NCBI GenBank assembly: GCA_014879445.1
Contig: JACSSC010000039.1
Coordinates: forward strand, 82,757-146,756
Origin: Candidatus Competibacteraceae bacterium
GTDB taxonomy: Bacteria > Bacteroidota > Bacteroidia > CAIKAF01
DNA length: 64,000 nucleotides
Reading direction: 5' to 3'
Below, in pieces: positions 19,292 through 27,295 of this stretch. A model generated the notes under the pieces. The model searched no databases. It was not told the DNA's origin and worked only from the letters and a program-made list of their open reading frames with translations. How positions within the stretch are numbered: position 1 is the first letter of the stretch; every line of letters starts with the position of its first letter. The position numbers and the translations under genes were made by a program.

Positions 19292-20302
19292 CTATTTTTT
19301 CATTTCTACTACAAAAATTCCTCGTATCTGATTTTCTCCATACCCATACGCTTTATCATGCGGATACAATCGCTTCAAATTTGTCCATGTCGCCGGCAAT
19401 ATGTCTTTGTCGGGCTGACCGTGACACTGCAAACACATCTTGTTTGTTTCTATGCCATAATATGCCAAAACTTTATTCCCTTTGTCGGTAATCAGAGGTG
19501 CCGGCTTTTCGCCTTTGGCATAAGCTTCTTTCAATGTGCGTATGTATGCAAGCTCTTCTTCATTGGCCTGATTCTGCTGATTGCGCGGATTGTCACTCAC
19601 CCTCTTTACCGTTGCGTTGAAACGATTCGCCATGCTATCTGTTAAGTGTAATGCTCTTGTATTGCAAAATTCTACAGCCCCGGGCGCTCCCCTCTCTTGT
19701 ATCGCCGCCAACAGATTCTTTCCTAATTCAGATTTGGTGCCATTCGCTATGTTTCTTCCTATATCTTCATAATTGATTTCTCCTTCTTCCGTTTGTGGCA
19801 AATTCTTATACGCATCCCATGTATCATACCATGCATCTGATGCCAAATCGTTTTCATATATGTATTCAGCCATCAACGCCAAATCCTCTTGCTTAAAACT
19901 TAGCTTTGGCATAACCCCAAAATTGCGCACAGCCCCCGGCATAATGGATAATTCTTCCGATGGATTGTTTACATAGGCAACAATGCGACCTATAAAATCT
20001 TCTCGCTTCACATCATCTGTATAATAATGTTGGCGTATCTTAAACATGGGCGGTGCTACTCTTACTTCGCTCTGCATGTCGGGATTGTGACACGAAAAAC
20101 AGTTGCTTTGCAACAACGCCAACGCCTTGTTGTTTTCTGTTGCACTCAACTTCTTCTCCATACCTGCCGGCTTTTGTTCTTCTATTGCATGATGTTGGCA
20201 ATCGTGTGGCCGGCTCGTTCGGCATCCATCTATCAATATAACTACCATCAACACCATGAATATTAGGCCTGCTATGCGTGTATGTTTCTGTGCTGTATTC
20301 AT
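19292..20302 (-). CDS. Cytochrome c domain + DUF3365 (Tll0287-like) heme-binding protein
   Basis: Two CxxCH motifs: 'LLQSNCFSCHNPDM' and 'NKMCLQCHGQ'; C-terminal 'GAVEFCNTRALHLTDSMANRFNATVKRVSDNPRNQQNQANEEE' is typical DUF3365; lipobox-like 'VILIDGC'. Confidence 0.85.
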   Translation of the reverse strand: MNTAQKHTRIAGLIFMVLMVVILIDGCRTSRPHDCQHHAIEEQKPAGMEKKLSATENNKALALLQSNCFSCHNPDMQSEVRVAPPMFKIRQHYYTDDVKREDFIGRIVAYVNNPSEELSIMPGAVRNFGVMPKLSFKQEDLALMAEYIYENDLASDAWYDTWDAYKNLPQTEEGEINYEDIGRNIANGTKSELGKNLLAAIQERGAPGAVEFCNTRALHLTDSMANRFNATVKRVSDNPRNQQNQANEEELAYIRTLKEAYAKGEKPAPLITDKGNKVLAYYGIETNKMCLQCHGQPDKDILPATWTNLKRLYPHDKAYGYGENQIRGIFVVEMKK

Positions 20303-20778
20303 TATTCAAAATAGGTGTTAAATCGCTCAAATGATGCTTTCAATTCTTTTACATGTTCTCCTTTTTCTTCTACGCTTGATGCATGGGCAAAGGCATCTAC
20401 CAAATCAATGTAGGGCAGCAGCCATTTATGCAATTCATCGTGGGCCTGCCCCTCCATGGTGCAGTTCGATGTCAGTAAATCCAAATGTTGTTTTAGCGAG
20501 GTGGCCAATGCATTGTATTCATTATCTCTATGCCCCGAAAATGCCTGTAGCTCTTTTTCCATGTTGCGTATATGCACCATCATTGGCGCATCTACTACCC
20601 ATTTCTTTCCATCCAACAATACAATTTCTTCATGCTCATGGTCGTGATCATGCATGGCTTGTTGCTCTACTTGCATCGTGTCTAATTTGTCCTTGTCTTC
20701 AACCGAACCTCCTGTTCTGCCACACGAAAACAGGGTGTAGGCAATAAGTGCGGTGGCTGCCAATCGTGTTTTATTCAT
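20302..20778 (-). CDS. Small putative lipoprotein, unknown function
   Basis: 'MNKTRLAATALIAYTLFSCGRTGG' lipobox; tightly packed within operon. Confidence 0.6.
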   Translation of the reverse strand: MNKTRLAATALIAYTLFSCGRTGGSVEDKDKLDTMQVEQQAMHDHDHEHEEIVLLDGKKWVVDAPMMVHIRNMEKELQAFSGHRDNEYNALATSLKQHLDLLTSNCTMEGQAHDELHKWLLPYIDLVDAFAHASSVEEKGEHVKELKASFERFNTYFE

Positions 20779-21160
20779 GCTTTTTTCTTTTTAATGTAAT
20801 GTAGGTTGATAGGGTCATAATCGAACTAAATACCATCCTGAATATCATGGCCCGAATGGTCTCTTCTTCATATAGCCCCCCACGTCCTATATGTATCTGC
20901 AACGCAACAAAGGCAAGTACTAAAACCAATGTGATAAAGGCAAGCAACTTGTATGTCCATGGCTCATTACGATTATATCCGTATGCTGCTATAATGTAAA
21001 GTACCCCACATATCAAATTGGTGATGACAATAAATTGTACATTATTGGCATCTTCTCCATGCAACTGAAATAAATCAAGCAATACCCCCGAAGTAAGTAT
21101 TACCGATAACAAGCCAAATGCGGTAAGAAGTGTTATTAATATGATTCGAAAAGTTTTCAT
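20771..21160 (-). CDS. Small integral membrane protein, unknown function
   Basis: 129 aa with four hydrophobic segments; overlaps the next gene by 8 nt. Confidence 0.6.
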   Translation of the reverse strand: MKTFRIILITLLTAFGLLSVILTSGVLLDLFQLHGEDANNVQFIVITNLICGVLYIIAAYGYNRNEPWTYKLLAFITLVLVLAFVALQIHIGRGGLYEEETIRAMIFRMVFSSIMTLSTYITLKRKKHE

Positions 21161-21165
21161 GCAAT

Positions 21166-21825
21166 TTATTCTGTCTTGTTTATGTATTTCTTCAATATAT
21201 ATTGTTTCATCTTCTCCGGCAATACTGAATCTTGTATGGCTTTTTGTATCATCTCCTCGTCCGCCTGCTCAGCATATAACAACGCAAAGATAGCTGCTAC
21301 ACTCAGCCCGCTTGCTCCTTGTTCCAGCATCTGCATCTTGTCGCCCGGTTTTACATGCCCCGCTTCAAGCACTTTTACATATATACCCGGATATCTGCTG
21401 CGCCTAAATTGATCGGGCATTCCATCATCGTTAAATCGTATGCCCATCTTGTAGCACGGCTGCCTTGGCTGCGTAACCTGTACCTTGGCATCTCCTATGC
21501 GATAGATGTCTCCAATCCATATCTCCGACTCTTTCAGTCCATCCACCGTCAGGTTTTCGCCAAACATACCCGGCTCAAATTTTAGTGCCGGAAATCGCGA
21601 CTCCCAATAGGCATAGTTTTCCGTACCATATAGATAACAACTTTTATTCTCTCCCCCATGATGAACCTTGTCATATACCGTATCGCCAATTACTCCATCG
21701 GCACTAAGCCATATACCATCCGCTTGCGGCTCTTTGTAATACCCCGTAGTCTCCTCCTTCCCCGCATACTCGATGCTGCGTGGCCGCGACTTGTTGGTAT
21801 ATCGTATGGTGTATATCATACTCAT
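21166..21825 (-). CDS. MOSC domain protein (YiiM-like)
   Basis: 'GDTVYDKVHHGGENKSCYLYGTENYAYWESRFP...FEPGMFGENLTVDGLKESEIWIGDIYRIGDAKVQVTQPRQPCYKMGIRF' with conserved Cys. Confidence 0.92.
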   Translation of the reverse strand: MSMIYTIRYTNKSRPRSIEYAGKEETTGYYKEPQADGIWLSADGVIGDTVYDKVHHGGENKSCYLYGTENYAYWESRFPALKFEPGMFGENLTVDGLKESEIWIGDIYRIGDAKVQVTQPRQPCYKMGIRFNDDGMPDQFRRSRYPGIYVKVLEAGHVKPGDKMQMLEQGASGLSVAAIFALLYAEQADEEMIQKAIQDSVLPEKMKQYILKKYINKTE

Positions 21826-22415
21826 CCCTTTGGCGAAATTAATATAATAAGAGATTCTAACATATGGTTGCCCTGCCTCACAATGTCAAACTGAAACGAC
21901 GATAGTCGCCACTTAAACATCTGTAGCCGAAATGCACCCATCACAAAATGTAACATCTCATCTGCCGTTATCTGATTGGTGAATATACCACTACGCTGCC
22001 CCTCCATTATCACCGGCATCATGTGCTTCATCTTAATGGCCATAATCCGCAATATCGCCTCATTCACCCGCTGGTTGTCTTCTATCAACCCATCGCTGAA
22101 TACCGCTACCACAAACTGTGGATTCTGCTTGAAAAACTCAAACTGACGCTGAAATATCTGCAAAAATTTATCCCCCGAATCTATTTTATCATCTCTCGTT
22201 ATCTCGCTTAAATACATATCCATCCGCCTAGCCAAATAGTTCAACATCCCAACCACTATATCTTCCTTCGAGGCAAAATGCCGGTATATAGCACTCTCCG
22301 AAAACTTCATCTCCTTCGCCAAGTTTTTTATCGTGAGCCCACTCACACCCGATTGCGTAAGGATCTTACCCGCCGCTTCTATAATCTCTAATTGCCTGTC
22401 CGATATCTCTACCAT
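21822..22415 (-). CDS. TetR/AcrR family transcriptional regulator
   Basis: 'ISDRQLEIIEAAGKILTQSGVSGLTIKNLAKEMKFSESAIYRHFASKEDIVVGML' HTH. Start revised from 22448 to ATG at 22415 because a promoter-like element occupies the longer ORF's 5' end; ATGA overlap with MOSC gene. Confidence 0.93.
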   Translation of the reverse strand: MVEISDRQLEIIEAAGKILTQSGVSGLTIKNLAKEMKFSESAIYRHFASKEDIVVGMLNYLARRMDMYLSEITRDDKIDSGDKFLQIFQRQFEFFKQNPQFVVAVFSDGLIEDNQRVNEAILRIMAIKMKHMMPVIMEGQRSGIFTNQITADEMLHFVMGAFRLQMFKWRLSSFQFDIVRQGNHMLESLIILISPKG

Positions 22416-22432
22416 ATCTCTATTTTCTTTCA

Positions 22433-22465
22433 CAAATATAAAATTCATACAATATTATTATTCAA
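22433..22465 (-). promoter_or_regulatory. Candidate Bacteroidota primary-sigma promoter of the tetR operon
   Basis: Minus strand: TTG (22465-22463) - N22 - TATATTTG (22440-22433), matching TTG-N17-23-TAnnTTTG; about 17 nt upstream of ATG 22415. Confidence 0.5.
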
Positions 22466-22477
22466 TCTTTTTTTACG

Positions 22478-22495
22478 TATGTGAATATTCACTCA
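22478..22495. promoter_or_regulatory. Candidate TetR operator palindrome
   Basis: TATGTGAATATTCACTCA containing perfect 12-bp palindrome GTGAATATTCAC (22481-22492), just upstream of the candidate -33 box. Confidence 0.45.
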
Positions 22496-22593
22496 CAAAG
22501 TTAACTGCTTTATTCTAAATCGCCATATTCTCAACACGAAAAAATGTTAATATCAAGTCAATGTCCTGTATTCGAGTATGTTGTAATATGTAT

Positions 22594-22707
22594 TGGGCGC
22601 CCGCCCCGCACTTGCAGCTGCGGGTCGCCGGGCTATCCAGGGCTTCGCTTTGCTACGGTGCTACGCACCGCTGCCTGTAGGCAGCGCCCTTCCTATCCCT
22701 GCCGCTA
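22594..22707 (+). repeat. GC-rich intergenic structured element A (candidate Bacteroidota dispersed non-coding repeat)
   Basis: GGGCGCCCGCCCCGCA...GGGTCGCCGGGCTATCCAGGG...GCTACGGTGCTACGCACCG...CCCTTCCTATCCCTGCCGC with three perfect hairpins: CCCGCA/TGCGGG (22605-22624), CGGTGC/GCACCG (22656-22670), GCTGCCT/AGGCAGC (22670-22685); GC-rich island in an AT-rich spacer. Confidence 0.6.
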
Positions 22708-22891
22708 AACAGCCCACAGAGTTCCCACAACCTCCAACAGCCCAAAATTTCATTCGCAATCAATTTTTTTTAGCCCAAGCGCATCCACAAGAATTCGTCT
22801 TTCCGCCTCATAACATTTGCTCGAACTTATTGAGTTGAAAGAGGAATTGCAGGCAATAATGTTTGGGTGAATTAGCAAATCATGATAGATA

Positions 22892-24118
22892 TTAAAAAGG
22901 CCAAAGGATGCGGAGGTATAGTAGGGGGTTGAGCCATTGTGATTTGTTGGCTGGTTCTTCTATCATTTGTCGCAGTAGGTCTTTGAAGGCGGGGCTTCGG
23001 TTGGCTTTTTGTACCACCCTATCGAAGAGGCGTGGGTATTGGAGTAGTTGTTGGAGGCGATAGCTGGTTTTCATTTCGGAGCCGATGGCTTGATGTAGGA
23101 GATGGTTGTAGGCATGCAGGTGAAGCATGGGGTTGGGTGAATGTAAAGCATGTATGATTGATTGAGCGGCGATTCGGCCGGAGGTCATGGCATATCCTAT
23201 ACCTTCGCCGGTGAAGGGGTCGATGCAAGCGGCGGCATCGCCGGTGAGCAAGATGGGGCCATGCACCAATGGGCGACGGAGAGAACCGAGTGGCAAAGGG
23301 AATCCGCGAGGAGGTTCGAGGGCTGAGGCATATTTGAAGCGTGGAGAGAGGTGAGGGTGATGGTGGATGATATGTTGGAAGAGGTGGCGCAGGGATATTT
23401 TTTTTTGAATCACCACATCAGATCGCATGCCCATACCAACATTTGCTAATCCGTTGGGGAGCGGAAAAATCCATACATATCCGGGGAGGGTTTCGGGCAG
23501 AAAATGAAGTTCGATGAGGGTGGGTGATGGGAGCCCTGTTACGCCTGTAAAATATTGTCTGACACCTGCGCTAAGGTGAGGGTGTTGATGTTGGATACCG
23601 CAGTGTCGGGCGATGATAGATTGAGCGCCATCGGCAGCGATGATGAAGCGTGAAGAGAAATGCCCCTGAGAGGTTTGAAGAGTTACATGCTGTTTTGAGG
23701 TATTGATGGATTGGACGGTACACTGGGAGATGGTTTGGATGTGAGGGTGATTGGATGCGAGGTTGAAAAGAAACTGGTCGAAGTGGATACGGGGGAAAAG
23801 GTATCCGGGTGCTGAGAGGCCGGGTCGTACTTTGCGCAGGATGATATCGAGAGTATGCAGGTTGGGTGATACGAATCGGATGCCTGAGGTAGCGATTTTG
23901 GGTTCGGCTTGCATGAATGCTTGCATAACTTGTGGGCCAAGTTTATGCAGTTCGTATCCGACAGTACCGCTAAGGGCATCGCCACATATTTTGTCGCGTG
24001 GGAAAGTGGCTTTATCCATGAGGCATACCCTTAGTCCACTGTTTTGCAGGTGCAGTGCGGCGGTGCTTCCGGCGGGTCCGGCGCCAACGATAACGACATC
24101 GAATTGTGGATGAGACAT
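22892..24118 (-). CDS. Geranylgeranyl reductase family FAD-dependent oxidoreductase
   Basis: 'FDVVIVGAGPAGSTAALHLQNSGLRVCLMDKATFPRDKICGDALSG', 'LLTGDAAACIDPFTGEGIGYAMTSGRIAAQ'. Start revised from 24313 to ATG 24118 (MSHPQFDVVIVGAG). Confidence 0.92.
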   Translation of the reverse strand: MSHPQFDVVIVGAGPAGSTAALHLQNSGLRVCLMDKATFPRDKICGDALSGTVGYELHKLGPQVMQAFMQAEPKIATSGIRFVSPNLHTLDIILRKVRPGLSAPGYLFPRIHFDQFLFNLASNHPHIQTISQCTVQSINTSKQHVTLQTSQGHFSSRFIIAADGAQSIIARHCGIQHQHPHLSAGVRQYFTGVTGLPSPTLIELHFLPETLPGYVWIFPLPNGLANVGMGMRSDVVIQKKISLRHLFQHIIHHHPHLSPRFKYASALEPPRGFPLPLGSLRRPLVHGPILLTGDAAACIDPFTGEGIGYAMTSGRIAAQSIIHALHSPNPMLHLHAYNHLLHQAIGSEMKTSYRLQQLLQYPRLFDRVVQKANRSPAFKDLLRQMIEEPANKSQWLNPLLYLRILWPF

Positions 24119-24160
24119 ATGGGGCGAACATACGTTTTTTTTGTTGAACGACGAAAGTAT

Positions 24161-24306
24161 GCGGCCGCGATTGCAGCGAAAAGCCCGGAATGCCGGTGGC
24201 CTGTCAGCGTAGGCGTGGCAGGGGCTGATGGAGGAAGCCCCCTGCCACGGCATTACGATGCGGATGCCGGCATGAGGACTTGTAGCGGAAAGCGCGAAAT
24301 GCCGCC
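24161..24306 (+). repeat. GC-rich intergenic structured element B
   Basis: Imperfect direct repeats TTGCAGCGAAAAGCCCGGAATGCCGG (24171-24196) and TTGTAGCGGAAAGCGCGAAATGCCGC (24280-24305), 21/26 identical, flanking a long hairpin CGTGGCAGGGGCT (24214-24226)/AGCCCCCTGCCACG (24236-24249). Confidence 0.6.
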
Positions 24307-24437
24307 CAAGCATAAAAAATACATTGGGTGGGGGAGGGGGTTATTAACACTCGTTTATGAATACTGTGTGTGGGTGTATGAAAAATGATGTTGCTAAAGC
24401 TGTACATTTGATTTCGTAAAAGAAAAAAAATCGTTGT

Positions 24438-25415
24438 ATGATACAAGTTGCTGTGGTATGTGGTGGATACTCGGGAGAGTATGATATTTCGCTAAAAAGT
24501 GCGGATTGCGTGATGGCTGAGTTGCGCAAAAAGAGGTATGCCTGTTACAAGATAGTGATAGGTCGAGATGGATGGATGCTGTGGGAGGGGAAGAAAAAGT
24601 ATGAGGTGAACCGTCATGATTTTAGTGTGCAGAGGGGTAAAGACAAATTGACGTTTGATGTGGTGTATAACATTGTGCATGGCACGCCGGGAGAAGATGG
24701 CAAATTGCAGGGATACTGGGATATGTTGGGATTGCCTTACACATCGCCCGGAGTGATGGTGAGTGCGTTGACGATGAATAAATATATAACGAAGCTGGTG
24801 TGTAAATCGAAGGGTATGAAAGTGGCAAAGGGAGTGTTACTGAAGGATACGGATAAGGTGGTGAATGTGGACAAGCTGGCAGAGAAGTTGAATTTTCCAT
24901 TTTTTGTGAAACCCAATCATGGAGGGAGCAGTGTAGCAACGGTGAAGTGCTATAGCAAAGAGGAGGCGGTGGCAGCGATAGAAGCGGCATTTGGGCATGA
25001 TAGGGAGGTGATTGTGGAGCAGTATGTGAAAGGTAGGGAGTTGACCTGCGGGGTGTATAAAGACGAAAAGGGCGAAGTGCAGGCATTGCCTGTAACGGAG
25101 ATTGTACCACATAATGATTTTTTTGATTATGAGGCCAAATACGAGGGCAAGTCGGATGAAATTACACCGGCGCGAATAGGGAAAAAGTGGTACAAAAAAA
25201 CGCAGGAATCTGCCTGTAAAATATATGAGTTGCTACACATAGACGGGTTGGTTCGGATTGACTTTATATTGCGGGCTGATGATTTGTATTTTATGGAGGT
25301 GAATACGATACCCGGGTTTTCGAAAGCCAGCATAGTGCCACAGCAGATACGAGCTGCCGGCAAGAAAGAATCGGACATACTGGATATGCTGATAAGGCAG
25401 GCCCTTCAGGGATAA
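24438..25415 (+). CDS. ddl: D-alanine--D-alanine ligase
   Basis: 'VAVVCGGYSGEYDISLKSA', 'LQGYWDMLGLPYTSPGVMVSALTMNKYITK', 'FFVKPNHGGSSVATVK', 'DGLVRIDFILRADDLYFMEVNTIPGFSKASIVPQQ'. Confidence 0.95.
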   Translation: MIQVAVVCGGYSGEYDISLKSADCVMAELRKKRYACYKIVIGRDGWMLWEGKKKYEVNRHDFSVQRGKDKLTFDVVYNIVHGTPGEDGKLQGYWDMLGLPYTSPGVMVSALTMNKYITKLVCKSKGMKVAKGVLLKDTDKVVNVDKLAEKLNFPFFVKPNHGGSSVATVKCYSKEEAVAAIEAAFGHDREVIVEQYVKGRELTCGVYKDEKGEVQALPVTEIVPHNDFFDYEAKYEGKSDEITPARIGKKWYKKTQESACKIYELLHIDGLVRIDFILRADDLYFMEVNTIPGFSKASIVPQQIRAAGKKESDILDMLIRQALQG

Positions 25416-25423
25416 GATGTGCG

Positions 25424-26269
25424 ATGTATAAAAAGCATGAATATGTGGAGGAGGCATGGAATGCAGCGATTGGCGCGTCGGCCTTGATTATGCGTTATGT
25501 GAAATCGGGATTTGATGTGAAGATGAAGGCCGATGGATCGCCTGTAACGCAGGCCGACATGGAGTCGGGGCGTATGATATCGGATTGGCTTAAGGCAAGC
25601 GGCATGATGGTGCTATCGGAAGAAGAGGAGCCGGAGGGGTATGAGCGGCGTAGAAGTGAGGAATGGATATGGATTGTGGACCCGCTAGACGGAACAAAAG
25701 AATTTGCCCGTGGGGGTACAGATTATACGGTAAATATTGGGTTGGTGTATGGTCAGCGTCCGGTGATGGGTGTGATTGTGTCGCCGGCAACGAATGAGGG
25801 CTGGTGGGGCTGCGAAGGCATGGGAGCTTGGTTTGTGCAAGCAGTGCAGGAGGTAGATTCGATGGCATCGTTACAAAAGATGAGCAGGGCAATCATTCCG
25901 ACAGCAGAGGTGGGTGATGCATTGCGGATAACAGGCACGCGGTCGCATCAGACAGAAGAGACGCTGCGCTTGTATGAGATAGTGCGCAGGCATTATCCGC
26001 AGTCGCAATTTGGCAGTATGGGAAGTTCGCTCAAGTTTTGTGAAGTAGCATCAGGTAATGCCGATGTATATATACGCACATCAGGCATACATGAGTGGGA
26101 TACGGCAGCAGGCGACGCCATAGTGCGTGCAAGCGGAGGCGCGGTGGTTTCGTTGTCAGACGGGCTACCGTTGTTGTATAACAAGGAATGTTTGCGTCAA
26201 CCTTCGTTTGTGGCAGCCGGGCTGTCAACTTACGAAAAATTGTCGGCGCTGTGGCCTGAACTGAAGTGA
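25424..26269 (+). CDS. cysQ: 3'(2'),5'-bisphosphate nucleotidase CysQ (inositol monophosphatase superfamily)
   Basis: 'MKADGSPVTQADMESGRMI', 'EEWIWIVDPLDGTKEFARGGTDYTVNIGLV', 'GIHEWDTAAGDAIVRASGG'. Confidence 0.9.
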   Translation: MYKKHEYVEEAWNAAIGASALIMRYVKSGFDVKMKADGSPVTQADMESGRMISDWLKASGMMVLSEEEEPEGYERRRSEEWIWIVDPLDGTKEFARGGTDYTVNIGLVYGQRPVMGVIVSPATNEGWWGCEGMGAWFVQAVQEVDSMASLQKMSRAIIPTAEVGDALRITGTRSHQTEETLRLYEIVRRHYPQSQFGSMGSSLKFCEVASGNADVYIRTSGIHEWDTAAGDAIVRASGGAVVSLSDGLPLLYNKECLRQPSFVAAGLSTYEKLSALWPELK

Positions 26270-26363
26270 AGCAATGGGCAGTTGGCGAATAAAAAAATCA
26301 AAGAGATATTGAGAAGTTGGAGGGATTTGTTAAACTTGTACGCAATATGAAAAGTAAGCGTAG

Positions 26364-27149
26364 ATGAAAGATTTGATATTATTTCCGATTCGGTTGATAT
26401 ATACCCTCTATTTCGTGATTTTGTATTTTTTGGGTTTGACATTGAGTTTTAGTGGCACATTATTGCTAACGATGATGATGGGGAAGAAGGCGCATATGCC
26501 GATATATCGTTTTTATAAGGCGTGGATGGCTGTATTTTTTACGATTTCGGGCGTTAGGATGAAGGTGTATGGAAAGGAGATACGCGATGCGTGCCCGCCG
26601 TGTATTGTAGTAAGCAATCACTCCACCAACATTGATTTGATAACGGCGCCACGCATGTTGCCATTGGGAGCAAAGCCCTTAGCCAAGGCAGAAATATTAA
26701 AAATGCCGATACTTGGATATCAGTTTAGGGTGATGTCGGTAACGGTTGATCGCAAGAGTAAGGAGAGTAGAGAGCGGAGCATGAAGAAGCTACGCGATAC
26801 CTTGGAGACGGGTATTCATATATTTATTTATCCGGAAGGGACTCGAAATCGGACATCGGCGCCGCTTAAAGAGTTTTATGATGGGGCATTTCGTATAGCC
26901 ATTGAAACGCAAAAGCCGATATTGCCGGCAGTAACGGTGAATTCGCGATATATTTGGCCGATGGGTCGCTGGTATGTGAATCCTGGCATGGTGAAAGGCA
27001 TATATTTGCCGGCCATAGACACTCGTGGTATGACGGAGGCCGATGTGCCTGCCTTGAAGCAGCGTGTGTATGATCTTATGGATGCGTGCATACGCGAACA
27101 CGATGTGTTATTCTCCGGTCGCCGTTTGGGGGAAAACCCAGACAAATGA
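26364..27149 (+). CDS. 1-acyl-sn-glycerol-3-phosphate acyltransferase (PlsC-like)
   Basis: 'CIVVSNHSTNIDLITA' (HX4D-type NHS), 'IFIYPEGTRNRTSAPLKEFYDGAFRIA'. Confidence 0.92.
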   Translation: MKDLILFPIRLIYTLYFVILYFLGLTLSFSGTLLLTMMMGKKAHMPIYRFYKAWMAVFFTISGVRMKVYGKEIRDACPPCIVVSNHSTNIDLITAPRMLPLGAKPLAKAEILKMPILGYQFRVMSVTVDRKSKESRERSMKKLRDTLETGIHIFIYPEGTRNRTSAPLKEFYDGAFRIAIETQKPILPAVTVNSRYIWPMGRWYVNPGMVKGIYLPAIDTRGMTEADVPALKQRVYDLMDACIREHDVLFSGRRLGENPDK

Positions 27150-27295
27150 AATGAATTGACTATCTTTACCCTCAAATTTTTGATACAATAAAGAGTAAAT
27201 TCCGGATTATGAATTTTTTTTTTGGGAGTGATATACTAAAATCAGGAAAAAGGAGTTTATACGCCGAACCAGGTTTGATAAATGTGTTGAAAGAC

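Noticed and set aside
22593-22838. ORF 'MGARPALAAAGRRAIQGFALLRCYAPLPVGSALPIP...' (81 aa, +)
   Set aside because: Translation of GC-rich structured element A; no protein-like features, hairpins explain the composition.
24119-24313. N-terminal extension of the geranylgeranyl reductase ORF (MLGRHFALSATSPHAG...)
   Set aside because: Encoded by element B; the canonical Rossmann N-terminus begins at ATG 24118.
24044-24388. 114-aa + ORF overlapping the reductase gene 5' end and element B
   Set aside because: Antisense to a strong CDS and to a structured non-coding element; composition not protein-like.
24622-25110. 162-aa - ORF antisense to ddl (Pro/Ser/His-rich)
   Set aside because: Shadow ORF of a well-supported ddl.
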